Part shown: positions 8,139 to 18,200 of the stretch, in pieces
Numbering within the stretch: the first letter of the stretch is position 1
Layout: each line of letters starts with the position of its first letter
Assembly: GCA_037443645.1 (NCBI GenBank)
Contig: JBBINY010000008.1
Location: 1-60,672, forward strand
Source: UBA2336 sp037443645
Lineage (GTDB): Bacteria; Bacteroidota; Bacteroidia; Cytophagales; Cyclobacteriaceae
DNA length: 60,672 nucleotides
Reading direction: 5' to 3'
The notes under the pieces: generated by a model
What the model saw: only the letters and a program-made list of their open reading frames with translations
The model's database searches: none
Told to the model about the DNA's origin: nothing
Made by a program: the position numbers and the translations under genes

Positions 8139-9470
8139 ATGTCGTTTAGGAAATCCATCTTTGCTACGCTGGGCCTCAACGTGTATTCGTTTGCAATTGG
8201 TTTTATTAATTCCATCTTTTCAACACGCATACTTGGGGCCGAGGGCAAGGGGGTATTTGCCATCTATACCAGTTCCATTGAATTGTTTGCGCTGATTTTA
8301 GGGTTTGGCATACCTCAGGCCATGGTTTTCTTTGCCGCGAAAGACACCATCGCCCGCGACAGGCTGTTTAATTCATCATTGACCTATGTGGCAGTAGCCA
8401 CTGTAGTTTTTACCCTTGTCATTTTTGCCAGTGACGTGTTTGGCTTTCTGTCTTTTTTTCTTCCATCTCCGTTTACCGGTGCGGCATTCCGGTTCACACT
8501 CATTTTGAATTTTGCATGCCTGTTGGGCTGGTACTTTATAGCCTCAATCCTTAATGGCCACAAACATTTTCCGCAAACCAACCTGATAAGCTTTGTTAGT
8601 CTCACCGCAACCTTTATCATCTATGGTATTGTCTATGTCATTGAAAGGTACGGACAAGGACATTTTTATGCCGACTCATTTTATGTAATCCAGGCAGCCA
8701 CTGCCCTGTTGGTGCTCATCCTGACTATTTACATGCATCATCGGCTTGTAAAGAGTACCCGTGGTATGGAGTTTTTGATTTCCCGAACAGAGGGAACGCA
8801 GGTATTAAAATACGGGCTTGTTTATTACGTGTCTAATTTTTTATTGTTCGCTAACACGAAAATGGATTATTGGTTTGTGAATTACCTTGCAGGCTCTTAT
8901 CAACTTGGACTTTATTCCCTTAGTTCCAATGTTGCTTTGCTGATTTTATTGATGCCGAATGCTTTCGGATTGGTTTTGTCGGCATTTAAGGCCAAATCTG
9001 ATATGGTGGATGTGGAGGGGCGAACGGCATTTCTTTGCCGGTTCTCATTTTTTATTACAACTCTTTTTACCATTACCCTATGGCTGATTTGTGAACCGGT
9101 AATTGTGTTTTTGTACGGAAAGGAATTTTCGGACTCTGCACAGCCGCTTCGAATCATTCTGGCAGGGGTCATTCCGTTCACCGTGTTTACCATTCTTAAA
9201 AATTATTTTGCCGGGGCTGATAATCTGCAGGCTTTTTTAAAGGCTGCCTTGTTGGGTTTTATCGTTACGCTTACGCTCGACATTTTGCTTATTAAGCCCT
9301 TCGGAATCATGGGTGCCGCAACAGCTACAGCCATTTCGTACCTGGTTAGTTCATGGTATCTCATCATGCTTTTTTCCAGGCAAACCAAAATACCCGTTGC
9401 TTCGATTATTTTTATGACGTCCTCCGATTTTCTTTTCTTGCGCAATTTTATTGCTAACCGTAAAGCCTGA
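8139..9470 (+). CDS. Wzx-like polysaccharide flippase (MOP superfamily)
   Basis: 443 residues with about 12 transmembrane helices. The start (MSFRKSIFATLGLNVYSFAIG...ILGAEGKGVFAIY) is typical of Polysacc_synt/PST-family exporters, where a first helix is followed by a conserved LG-x-x-G-x-G turn. Such proteins flip undecaprenyl-linked repeat units across the inner membrane. A TAATTTTG sequence at 8093-8100 resembles a -7 box, but I find no TTTG at the right distance. The stop codon overlaps the ATG of the next gene by one base, so it heads an operon of four genes (8139-11891). Confidence 0.85.
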   Translation: MSFRKSIFATLGLNVYSFAIGFINSIFSTRILGAEGKGVFAIYTSSIELFALILGFGIPQAMVFFAAKDTIARDRLFNSSLTYVAVATVVFTLVIFASDVFGFLSFFLPSPFTGAAFRFTLILNFACLLGWYFIASILNGHKHFPQTNLISFVSLTATFIIYGIVYVIERYGQGHFYADSFYVIQAATALLVLILTIYMHHRLVKSTRGMEFLISRTEGTQVLKYGLVYYVSNFLLFANTKMDYWFVNYLAGSYQLGLYSLSSNVALLILLMPNAFGLVLSAFKAKSDMVDVEGRTAFLCRFSFFITTLFTITLWLICEPVIVFLYGKEFSDSAQPLRIILAGVIPFTVFTILKNYFAGADNLQAFLKAALLGFIVTLTLDILLIKPFGIMGAATATAISYLVSSWYLIMLFSRQTKIPVASIIFMTSSDFLFLRNFIANRKA

Positions 9471-10267
9471 TGATCAGAAAGATTAGAAATTTTTTAACGT
9501 TGCTTAAGCTGGTTCCCTCGCAAGAACGAAATGTTTCAACCTACGAAGGTGAGGCCACGGTTAACTACTACAAAGCACAACGTCCCGAATTACAACCTGC
9601 CGAACAAAAAATTTTAGACATTCTGGAGAATAAACTAAAAGATTTCACCATGCTGGACATCGGAGTGGGGGCTGGCCGGACAACCCATTTTTTTGCTCCG
9701 CGTGTAAAAGCCTATACGGGTGTGGATTATGCGTCACGCATGATTGAAGCCTGCCGTGAACTATATCCAGCCTACACCTTTGATGTTCAGGATGCACGCA
9801 AACTGAGTTACACGGATGCTGCCTTCGATTTTGTTTTCTTTAGCTTCAATGGCATCGACAGCATTTCCCCTGCCGATCGGGAAAAGGCGCTCAGCGAAAT
9901 TTTCAGGGTCCTTAAACCATCCGGATATTTTGGTTTTTCATCGCACAACATCAGGGGGTTGGGGCATCTGTTTGATTTCGCGTTCTCTCTTAACCCCAGG
10001 CGTTGGTATAAAACCATTGTGTTGCGCAAAGTAAACCCGGACTACCGCACTCTCTTTCATAAAGAATTTGCAACCATTCTCGATGGTGCCCACGGCTATG
10101 AAATAACAAACTACTATACAACTCCCGATTATCAGGTAAAGCAATTGGCACAGGCAGGGTTTACTGTTGAAACGGTCATCGATCTGAAGGGAAATCCACA
10201 CACACCGGACCAGGCAGCGGCCCTCAAAGATTTATGGCTCTATTATCTTTGCCGCAAGACCAGGTAG
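9470..10267 (+). CDS. class I SAM-dependent methyltransferase
   Basis: 265 residues. Motif I is MLDIGVGAGR (61-70), followed by an acidic strand end (GVDYA) and FRVLKPSGYFGFSSHN around 145-160. This is the Methyltransf_11/25 layout, so it binds SAM and methylates a small substrate, probably a sugar or glycan terminus given its position. The start codon overlaps the flippase stop (TGATG) and the next gene begins directly after its stop codon, which indicates translational coupling in the polysaccharide operon. Confidence 0.85.
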   Translation: MIRKIRNFLTLLKLVPSQERNVSTYEGEATVNYYKAQRPELQPAEQKILDILENKLKDFTMLDIGVGAGRTTHFFAPRVKAYTGVDYASRMIEACRELYPAYTFDVQDARKLSYTDAAFDFVFFSFNGIDSISPADREKALSEIFRVLKPSGYFGFSSHNIRGLGHLFDFAFSLNPRRWYKTIVLRKVNPDYRTLFHKEFATILDGAHGYEITNYYTTPDYQVKQLAQAGFTVETVIDLKGNPHTPDQAAALKDLWLYYLCRKTR

Positions 10268-11002
10268 ATGCTTGTTGTACAAACCCGATCCAATCCTTTA
10301 TTTAAAACCACCGAAGTCTGGTTTAATGATGGCGTGCCCCCGGATTTGCCAGGCAAGGCACTGTTCTACCAGTCGGCTACAAAGCCTGCTTACCCGGTTT
10401 TTGGCTTAAAAGAATTTCATACGTTGGCTCTTCCGCTGGCCGAATCGGAAGAGCAGCTCTTCGGCCGGATTAACCGCACATTCCGTTACCATATCCGGAA
10501 AGGCGAGGGGCTTGGTCTCGACTACACCATGCCTGACTTGATTGATAAAAGCAATCTGCACCAGTTTGTTGAAACGTTCAATGCGTTTGCGCAGCGTAAA
10601 AAATTACTCCCTCTTCCGGTTTGGCGGGCCGGGGCGCTTGCAAAGGCAAATGGCTTAGTCGTTACTTTTTTGAAACGCGAAAAGGAACTCCTTACCATGC
10701 ACGGTTACCTGGTTGACGGCAGCCGGGCCCGGCTGATGACCAGCCATCCCGTTCATCCTGCCGAAACAGAAACCATCCAGGGTTATGTTAATAAGTTTCA
10801 TCATTGGATGGATGTGCTTCACTTTAAACGCACCGGGTACGCGTGGTATGACTTTGGTGGAATCTCACCAGATGGTGACGGCCGCAGTTACTTTAAGCAG
10901 TCGTTTGGAGGCGAGCACCAGGTGTTCTTCAATTATATCAAGTGCAGCGGTCTGGCAAAATGGCTTTTTACAGCGAAAGAATGGTATGAAAAATTCACTT
11001 AA
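10268..11002 (+). CDS. FemAB/GNAT-like acyl- or aminoacyl-transferase
   Basis: 244 residues. A central segment containing INRTFRYHIRKGEG resembles the arginine/lysine-rich helix of FemAB-type and BioF2-like GNAT proteins. Later, GYVNKFHHWMDVLHFKRTGYAWYDFGGISPDG resembles their second acceptor-binding half (given here as positions about 173-206, key residues WYDFGG). Proteins of this type in polysaccharide loci are thought to acylate or aminoacylate sugars. The reaction here is an inference. It starts immediately after the methyltransferase stop and its 3' end overlaps the next gene by 17 bp. Confidence 0.6.
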   Translation: MLVVQTRSNPLFKTTEVWFNDGVPPDLPGKALFYQSATKPAYPVFGLKEFHTLALPLAESEEQLFGRINRTFRYHIRKGEGLGLDYTMPDLIDKSNLHQFVETFNAFAQRKKLLPLPVWRAGALAKANGLVVTFLKREKELLTMHGYLVDGSRARLMTSHPVHPAETETIQGYVNKFHHWMDVLHFKRTGYAWYDFGGISPDGDGRSYFKQSFGGEHQVFFNYIKCSGLAKWLFTAKEWYEKFT

Positions 11003-11891
11003 GCGCGCATTATATTCCTGGTTCCCTCCACGGTTTAAACCAGGGTACACCTTTTCCTTCGGTTTTATTTTTCATACCGAACAGATTTACAGAGACGAGG
11101 TATTTGAAAAGCTCATAACATTTTGCGAAAAATTCCGTGCGCTCACTGGAAAGAAGCCGCTGTGTGTGGTAATGTGCCCCGTGAATGCCCGGCTTGCCAG
11201 CGAGTTAAATGAAAGCAACTTTTCGGAAGAGCAGTTTACGCAACGGTTAAAGGATCTTTCGGAGGTAAGTGATGTGGGTTATCACGGCCACTTTTGGAGA
11301 ACCCAGAAGGGGTTTGATGAAATTTCCAGTCACATCAGGCATAGAAACTATACGGAGACAGATGACCCTCTGATAAGATTGCAATTTGATGCCGACTACG
11401 GTTGGCTGGAGACGAGGCGCCTTTGCAAACCATTTTATGCTGCCGGCTGGTGGTTTATTAATCCAACAGTAATTCAGCAACAGTTCAGTCATGGCTTTCA
11501 TCTTGATTTTTCGTTTACGCGGATGCATTGGGCAGATAATCCATGGGCAAAGGATTTTTTGAACCGGAATAAAATCCGGTTTGGTGAACCCTTTCAGATA
11601 CAGGCGGCAGGCCAACACCTCCAGTGCATTCAAACGGTAATGGGCTGCCCCAATACCGATTACCCCGAAGATTTTGTGCGGATTATGAATTCGTACCTCG
11701 ACACCAACCGGAAGGTTATCGGTATGATTGCCACCCATGATTACAATCTCACAGAACAGGATAATCTCAAACAAGCCCTTCAGCTCACTTCATACCTGGC
11801 AACCAACAAAGCAGTTTCTTTTTATTCTGCTGAAGAACTCGCTGCTCAAATAAAACCCGAACGAAACATTCCGTTGGAATCAATACGATAG
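10986..11891 (+). CDS. polysaccharide deacetylase-like protein
   Basis: About 301 residues from ATG 10986, chosen because a longer frame back to 10785 would lie inside the preceding gene. DVGYHGHFW (around residue 95-103) resembles the metal-binding HGxH-type motif of NodB-fold deacetylases, and IATHDYNL near the C-terminus resembles their late histidine motif. An early acidic motif is less clear, so catalytic activity is uncertain. A role in trimming N-acetyl or O-acetyl groups of the exported polysaccharide fits the operon. Its end overlaps the convergent FkbM gene by 12 bp. Confidence 0.5.
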   Translation: MKNSLKRALYSWFPPRFKPGYTFSFGFIFHTEQIYRDEVFEKLITFCEKFRALTGKKPLCVVMCPVNARLASELNESNFSEEQFTQRLKDLSEVSDVGYHGHFWRTQKGFDEISSHIRHRNYTETDDPLIRLQFDADYGWLETRRLCKPFYAAGWWFINPTVIQQQFSHGFHLDFSFTRMHWADNPWAKDFLNRNKIRFGEPFQIQAAGQHLQCIQTVMGCPNTDYPEDFVRIMNSYLDTNRKVIGMIATHDYNLTEQDNLKQALQLTSYLATNKAVSFYSAEELAAQIKPERNIPLESIR

Positions 11892-12773
11892 GATTCCCTT
11901 TGCTTTAAGGCGGTCAGCAACTGCGGGTGTACAGATTAAAAAGTTATAGTAATCGCTTTTGGTAATGGCGGGTACCTTACGGATCTGGTTGTTCTCATCA
12001 ATATTAAAATACAGGTAAGGAAGGCCGTCAACCAGCTTTGCCACCCGGCCTGCAACCTCATCGTTGAGTATTTCAATAATCAATGCAGGCAGGTGGATGG
12101 CAAGGTATTGCTGCAATCCCTCCAATACTTCTGCTTCATGCGTTTCTACATCAATTTTTATCAGGTCAACCGTGGTGAGTTTTTCCTGTTCAATCAAATC
12201 GGTCAGTGTGATGGTTTCGATTTCAGTGACAATGGCCTGGGATCCTTCCGGTAGCCGGTTTTTATTCACGGTAACGGAATAAACATGATCGGCCGGAGTA
12301 TCATAAATAACTGCACGGCCTGAAAAATTAGATGCCGCCTTTTGAATGCATCGTATCGAATACGAGTTCAAACTTACATTCTCTTTGAGTTTCTGAAAAA
12401 CCCGTGCAACCGGTTCAAGCGCATAAATTCTGGCGTTCGGATTTAATGCCCGGGCCATTAATGCGTAGACTCCCGTGTTGGCTCCTACATCCAGGATAAC
12501 ATTGGCATCTTTGCACAGCTCTATCCATATGCGCATAGACTGTCGCTCCCAACAACCCGAAAGGCCCGTCCAGAAGAGTTGTGTTTCTTCGGAGTGGCCA
12601 TAGTTTGTCATTTTGAAGGAGGCCCGGGGAGCAATGGATAAGGTAAATACTCCGTTGAAGTGCAGGTGCTTGTAGATCTGCTCGGAGGGGCTCCAGAAAG
12701 TGCGGAGAAGAAGAAACAATTGCTTTTTAAACGGTATTATTGCATAGATTTCCCTGAGCAGACGCCTTGTCAT
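11880..12773 (-). CDS. FkbM-family methyltransferase
   Basis: 297 residues. VILDVGANTGVYALMA (about 108-123) is motif I, and VDLIKIDVETHEAEVLEG (about 199-216) is the hallmark FkbM segment with IDVE/GHE-like spacing. FkbM enzymes O-methylate hydroxyls of sugars or polyketides using SAM. It is the only gene of the 8139-15276 stretch on the minus strand, lying between two plus-strand groups, and it may have been inserted there. ATG start at 12773; the divergent glycosyltransferase starts 74 bp away. Confidence 0.85.
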   Translation of the reverse strand: MTRRLLREIYAIIPFKKQLFLLLRTFWSPSEQIYKHLHFNGVFTLSIAPRASFKMTNYGHSEETQLFWTGLSGCWERQSMRIWIELCKDANVILDVGANTGVYALMARALNPNARIYALEPVARVFQKLKENVSLNSYSIRCIQKAASNFSGRAVIYDTPADHVYSVTVNKNRLPEGSQAIVTEIETITLTDLIEQEKLTTVDLIKIDVETHEAEVLEGLQQYLAIHLPALIIEILNDEVAGRVAKLVDGLPYLYFNIDENNQIRKVPAITKSDYYNFLICTPAVADRLKAKGILSY

Positions 12774-12847
12774 ATGTGTAACAATTCGTCAAAGCTACAT
12801 AAGTCCTGAATATCCGATACCATTAGCCACAACCTAACCTTTACCTA

Positions 12848-14023
12848 TTGGACCAGACTAATCAAAAGCGTGTCGCTTTTTTAATCCCAAGCCTGGCGGT
12901 TGGCGGAGCAGAGCTGCAATTGATCAGACAACTCGAGTTGCTCGAGGAAGGAGGCTTTACCATAAGCCTGATTGTGCTTGGCGATGAGCTTGTTTTAATG
13001 AGCCGGATTAAACTGCCGGAAGAAAGAAGATTGTTTTTAAGGGAACCGCATCAAAACCACCTTAACGTCAAAGGAATTTTTTATGGACCTGTTTCTGCTT
13101 ATGCAGTTTTTCGGTTTTTGCGAAAGAACAGCACCACAAAATTAGTGGCCATTCTCCCGATGGGGCACTGGGTGGGTCGTTGGACCGTCTTCATAGGTCG
13201 TATTTTTTTGAATGATATTCGATTGGCAAATTACCACAAGTCGCAGCAATTTAAGGCCAACCCGCCCGATACCTTCGGCAAGAAGTTATTCCACCGCTTT
13301 GGTTCAATCCTGTCCTGGTATACTGACAGGGCCAACCTGTTTATTTCTCAAAGTGTTTTGAATGACATCAGCCGGAATCAGTTTGTGCGGAGGCCGGTTA
13401 TTGTTTACAATTTTGTTTTGGAAGTTGAACCTGATGAGTCACTGGCAACCCGGTACCTTCGTCAGCACGGGCTTGCCTACAAAAGATTAATTGTCATTCC
13501 GGGACGGGTGCATCCCGTAAAGGGCCAGCTCTTTTTTTTGGAGGCAACCCAAACCCTGCTGACACCCGAACGCCTGCAAAACGAAGGCATTCTGATTCTG
13601 TTGGTTGGGGGTGGTCCTGATGAGCAGGCCATTCAGGAGAAGTGTGCAGAACGGGGAATTGAAAAATATGTTCATGTAACGGGTTTTGTAAAGCAAAGTG
13701 TTCTTCTGGCTATGGTAAAGTTGGCAGATCTTGTAATCATACCCTCACTTTTTGAGGGTCTGGGTAATGTAGCCATCGAGGCATTGATGCTTCGCAGGCC
13801 GGTTATCGCTTCCGATGCCGGGGGCCTGACTGAAATTGTGAAAGACGCTCACTGCGGATTTACGTTTAAGGCAGGTGATTCAGAAAGCCTGCAGGACATC
13901 ATGCATAGATATTTAAACAATGAACTGCACTTCGATACCCAGGCAGGATATACCTGGTATCGGGCGCATTTTACTGCCCAAATTCATATTGATCGGTTGC
14001 AACGGTTTATCGAAAAATTATAG
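12848..14023 (+). CDS. GT4-family glycosyltransferase
   Basis: 391 residues from a TTG start. The N-terminal GGAELQ (19-24) is the acceptor-side glycine loop of GT4 enzymes. VIPGRVHPVKGQ (217-226 region) opens the C-terminal Rossmann fold, and EGLGNVAIE (303-311) is the EX7E catalytic/donor motif. It is a retaining transferase expected to use an NDP-sugar in the cytoplasm. The next glycosyltransferase starts 2 bp after its stop, so the two are co-translated. Confidence 0.87.
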   Translation: MDQTNQKRVAFLIPSLAVGGAELQLIRQLELLEEGGFTISLIVLGDELVLMSRIKLPEERRLFLREPHQNHLNVKGIFYGPVSAYAVFRFLRKNSTTKLVAILPMGHWVGRWTVFIGRIFLNDIRLANYHKSQQFKANPPDTFGKKLFHRFGSILSWYTDRANLFISQSVLNDISRNQFVRRPVIVYNFVLEVEPDESLATRYLRQHGLAYKRLIVIPGRVHPVKGQLFFLEATQTLLTPERLQNEGILILLVGGGPDEQAIQEKCAERGIEKYVHVTGFVKQSVLLAMVKLADLVIIPSLFEGLGNVAIEALMLRRPVIASDAGGLTEIVKDAHCGFTFKAGDSESLQDIMHRYLNNELHFDTQAGYTWYRAHFTAQIHIDRLQRFIEKL

Positions 14024-14025
14024 CG

Positions 14026-15276
14026 ATGGCACGCGTGCTGTATCTTTCAACTGATGGGCTTACCGATCCGCTTGGTCGGTCACAAATCATTCCCTACCTG
14101 GAGAAACTTTCTGCCTTAGGCCATGCAATCCATATCGTCAGTTTGGAGAAGCCAAAACGGGCCCCTGAAGTTGCCCGGCTTAACCAAACCCTTGCCGGAG
14201 CAAATCTGAAATGGACACCGTTACCTTATCATAAACACCCACCCATTCTGGCAACAGTGTTTGATTTGTGGCGGCTGCGCAAAGCCGGCATGCGAATCGG
14301 CAAAGAGGAGCGCATTGACATCATTCATGCCCGGAGTTACCTGGCCGGGCGGGTTGCATTGCAATTGAAACAGAGACTTAATGCCCGGCTGCTGTTTGAT
14401 GCCCGCGGTTTCTGGATTGATGAGCGACTTGAAGGCAGAATCTGGAATGCCAATAATCTGGTTTACCGGTTTATCGTATGGTGGTTCCGAAAAATTGAGC
14501 TAAAACTTTTTACTACAGCCGATGCTGTGGTGTTACTTACCGAACGGGCAAAAACCTATTTAAGTAGCAGTAAATTAAAACCCCGCACACCGTGGGTCGA
14601 GGTAATCCCCTGTTGTGCCGATGAACATTTTTTTGACCGAAGTAAAATAAGTACTGACGAGCTGGAAAACCTTCGTGCGAACCTCGGCATTACCCCTTCC
14701 GATATCGTCATCATGTATCACGGAAGTCTGGGTACGTGGTATTTAATAGATGAACTGATAAATTTCTTTGATGTTTTTCAGAGAAAGTTTCCGACAGCCA
14801 AACTCCTGCTTGTTACCAACGATAATGCCGAAACGGTACAACACGCCTGGGGGAGCAAAGGATATGGCGAGGGTGCCTTGCTGACCTACTCTGCCGATCG
14901 CGAAGAAATGCCGGTCCTGCTTGCCCTCACTTCACTTTGCGTGTTTTTTATCAAACCCGTCTTTTCTAAAACAGCCTCATCGCCTACAAAAATGGCCGAG
15001 ATCATTTTTATGGATGTTCCTTTAGTTACCAACAGCGGTATTGGCGATGCGGACGAACTCCTTAAACCTGGTTCGGGAGCACACCTGATCCACCAGTTCA
15101 GCTTGAACGCTTATCGTGAGGTGGTGAATCAACTAACCTTGCCGAAAGAGGATTTCAGGTATCCGCAAGAACTAAAAAACTACTTCTCATTAACCGGTGG
15201 TGTTGATCGGTATCATAACCTTTATCTCAAATTGAGTAACCAGTCCAAAGAGGTTACATTTGCAATTCCCTTTTGA
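14026..15276 (+). CDS. GT4-like glycosyltransferase
   Basis: 416 residues. LYLSTDGLTDPLGRSQI at the N-terminus and DIIHARSYLAG (about residue 99-109) belong to the N-terminal GT4 fold. The C-terminal half has YHGSLGTWY (about 231-239) and a donor-site region around SSPTKMAEIIFMDVPLV (about 324-340), where the usual EX7E motif is altered to a K-x-A-E form. Such variants are known among group 1 enzymes. It adds a sugar to the growing lipid-linked glycan. It is coupled to the preceding gene, and the PKD protein follows at once. Confidence 0.8.
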   Translation: MARVLYLSTDGLTDPLGRSQIIPYLEKLSALGHAIHIVSLEKPKRAPEVARLNQTLAGANLKWTPLPYHKHPPILATVFDLWRLRKAGMRIGKEERIDIIHARSYLAGRVALQLKQRLNARLLFDARGFWIDERLEGRIWNANNLVYRFIVWWFRKIELKLFTTADAVVLLTERAKTYLSSSKLKPRTPWVEVIPCCADEHFFDRSKISTDELENLRANLGITPSDIVIMYHGSLGTWYLIDELINFFDVFQRKFPTAKLLLVTNDNAETVQHAWGSKGYGEGALLTYSADREEMPVLLALTSLCVFFIKPVFSKTASSPTKMAEIIFMDVPLVTNSGIGDADELLKPGSGAHLIHQFSLNAYREVVNQLTLPKEDFRYPQELKNYFSLTGGVDRYHNLYLKLSNQSKEVTFAIPF

Positions 15277-15293
15277 TTCAGGGGTTGCAAAGT

Positions 15294-18200
15294 ATGGTTG
15301 CCCGGTTGCTACGTGATGCGGTTTTAATGCTTGGGGTGCTTCCGGCACAGGCCTTGGCCCAGCCGATAGTTTCAATTACCCTTCCTGATAAAGCCTGCCG
15401 AAATGAGTTGTTCACTCCTGCGAATAACAGCAGTCCGGGTTTATTTAAGTGGGAATTTTGTTATGCGGGAATTAACCAGTTGCCGGTTTTTCAAAGCTCA
15501 ACACTCATTGGGGTTGCGGCCGGTCCCGATGGCATTGTCCTGAAAAAGGAAAACGGAAACTGGTATGGTTTTGTGGCAAGTACAAACTCCAATGGTTTGG
15601 TTCGTCTTGATTATGGCAGCGACCTCTCACAAAATCCAGCCGTTGTTAACCTGGGCAATCCCGGGGGATTACTGTTGCGCCCGCGTGATGTGGACTTCAT
15701 TAACCACCAGGGAAACTGGTTTGCACTTGTTGTCAACTTCGATGCCGGTTCGGGCACTGCCCGAATCGTCAGGCTCGACTTTGGCGCATCATTACTCAAT
15801 ACACCGGTAGCTGTTGATCTGGGAAGTTTTTCCGGAAGATTAACTCAACCCTTTTCGGTGAAATGGAAAACCGATAGCGGTAAACTGCTGGCACTGATTG
15901 GCGACAGGTCGCAGCGAAAAATCCTGCTGGTTAATTTTCAAAGCAACCCCACGGTTGTGCCAGCCGGTTCGGCATTTTTCATCGAAGCATTTTTACCGGC
16001 ACCGGGATTCTTCCGTGATTTCGATGTTATTAAATGGGGAGCGCATTGGTACGGTGTAGCCGTTTCGGAGAACGGTGCCATTCAGAAGCTGAGATTTACC
16101 GACATGTTATTTACCATTCCGGATGTATCCATCATTACAAATGATCTGCCCGCGATCAGTTCACCCAGCAATGTGGTATTTCTGCGCGATATAGATTCGT
16201 ATGCTGCACTGATTACGGAGTACACCGGTAACCTGGTCAGGCTTGACTTCGGAACGAACCCGTCATCGTTTCTGCCAACCTATCAAAACCTGGGCAATGG
16301 AGGCGTGCTGGCCAATAACCAGGGTTTGGCTGCCGTAAAAACGGGTAACCGGTGGATTGCCTACGCCATGAACACGGCAACAAGCCGGTTGAACCGGGTA
16401 GTCTTTCAGGGTGCTTGTGATGCCAGTGTGGCCGACTCGGAGTCGAGTAACCCGGTTGTGAGCTATGCCTCAGCAGGTGTAAAAAAGATTTTATTGGAGG
16501 TTACTGATGCATCCGGTGAAGCAGATTACCAGATAAATTCCATACTCATAAAGGGCGATCCGTCACCCGATTTTACCTTTGCCTACAATTGCACTGGTCA
16601 GGCTACAGCTTTTTCAGATGCATCCGTTGCCGATGGCTCGTTGGTGGCATGGAGTTGGAACTTTGGCGACCCCATAAGTGGCAGTACTTTTTCTGCTCAG
16701 CAAAATCCGTTGCATTCCTTCAGTTCAGCAGCAACCTTTCTGGTAGAACTGGAGGTTACCGATGATTGTCTGGTAACGGCATCCATTACCAAATCAGTGG
16801 CCGTTCAGGACGCCACCCTCATTGATTTAACTATTCTGGCTCCCGGTGTGGTTTGCTCCTTTCAGGATGTGGCTTTTTCTCCGCAGTCAAGTTCGGGCAG
16901 TGCGGCAATCCGTGAAACCGAATGGAATTTCGGTGATGGTACCACAAGTTTGCAGATGAACCCGGTGCACCGGTACACCCAGCATGGGTTGATGATCGCA
17001 GAACTGGAGGCGGTGGTTACCGAATGCCGAAAGATTGCTCAGGCTGCCATTCAGGTTAATGAAGGCAATAACAATTCATTTACCAGTAATGGAATTTGTG
17101 AGCTTAATGGAACAACATTTACTCAGGCATCAATTGGCTTACCGGTTACCGATTGGTTATGGACGTTTGGAGACGGAGGCACATCAACGCAACCTGACCC
17201 AACCCATACCTTCAATGCCGGCAGCTACCTTGTAGCGTTTCAAACCACCAACTCAGTAGGGTGTATCAACTCCGTAACACTACCCGTAACCATCTACTCC
17301 AAGCCACAGACCGATTTTACGGTAGCGCTGCCTCCGTTTTCCTGCAGCGGATCCCCAACGCAATTCACCGATTTAACCCCCAATCCGTTCGACAGCAACA
17401 TTGCTTCGTGGTTATGGAATTTTGACGATGGGGCAAGTTCGTCAACCCTTAAGAATCCGCAGCATGTTTATGCAACCGCAGGAACTTACCAGATTTCACT
17501 TACTGCAACCACCAACTTCGGATGCGCAGCATCGGTAACCAAACCCGCCACCATCTTACCTTCACCCGTGGTGGATTTTACGTACTCGCCTCCGTGCAGG
17601 GGCATCCCGGTAACCTTTACCGACACCACACCGGGCATCAACCAGTTGTGGCTCTGGCAGATTGAAAGTTCATTTTATTCGGTGCAAAACCCGGTGCATT
17701 CGTTTACCACATCCGGAACCCGCACGGTGATGCTGGCAGTTACCGGTGCCAACGGATGCGTAGGCGTTGTATCGAAACAAGTTGTTGTTCCGGTGCAACT
17801 GGTGCCTGATTTCATTACCAACAAAACCTGTGTCAACCAGCTCACTCAGTTCACAGACAACACCAATGATTTTGCTGATCCGGTTACCTCCTGGCAGTGG
17901 ACGTTTGGCGCCCTCGGCAACGGTTCCGGCAATCCGGCACAGTTCACATTCCCCTCAGTGGGCAACGTTACGGTAAATCTTACGGTTGTAACACAAACGG
18001 GTTGTTCGTATTCGCGTGCAAAGAATGTAAACATTTCGGCTGCACCGGTGGCCGGGTTTACAGCTTCGCCAATGGTGGGTGAAGCGCCCCTGCCGGTAAC
18101 ATTCACTAATACCTCAACGGGCGCAACGGCTTACCAATGGCAATTTGGTGATCCGGTTAATTCAACCAGCGTGCAGCCCTCGCCCCAGTTTATTTATGAT

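Noticed and set aside
10785..10985. N-terminal extension of the deacetylase-like gene
   Set aside because: It would lie inside the upstream gene; the ATG at 10986 gives a short overlap and a sensible start.
11247..11774. 175-residue minus-strand frame inside the deacetylase-like gene
   Set aside because: Antisense shadow; the plus-strand frame has family motifs and operon context.
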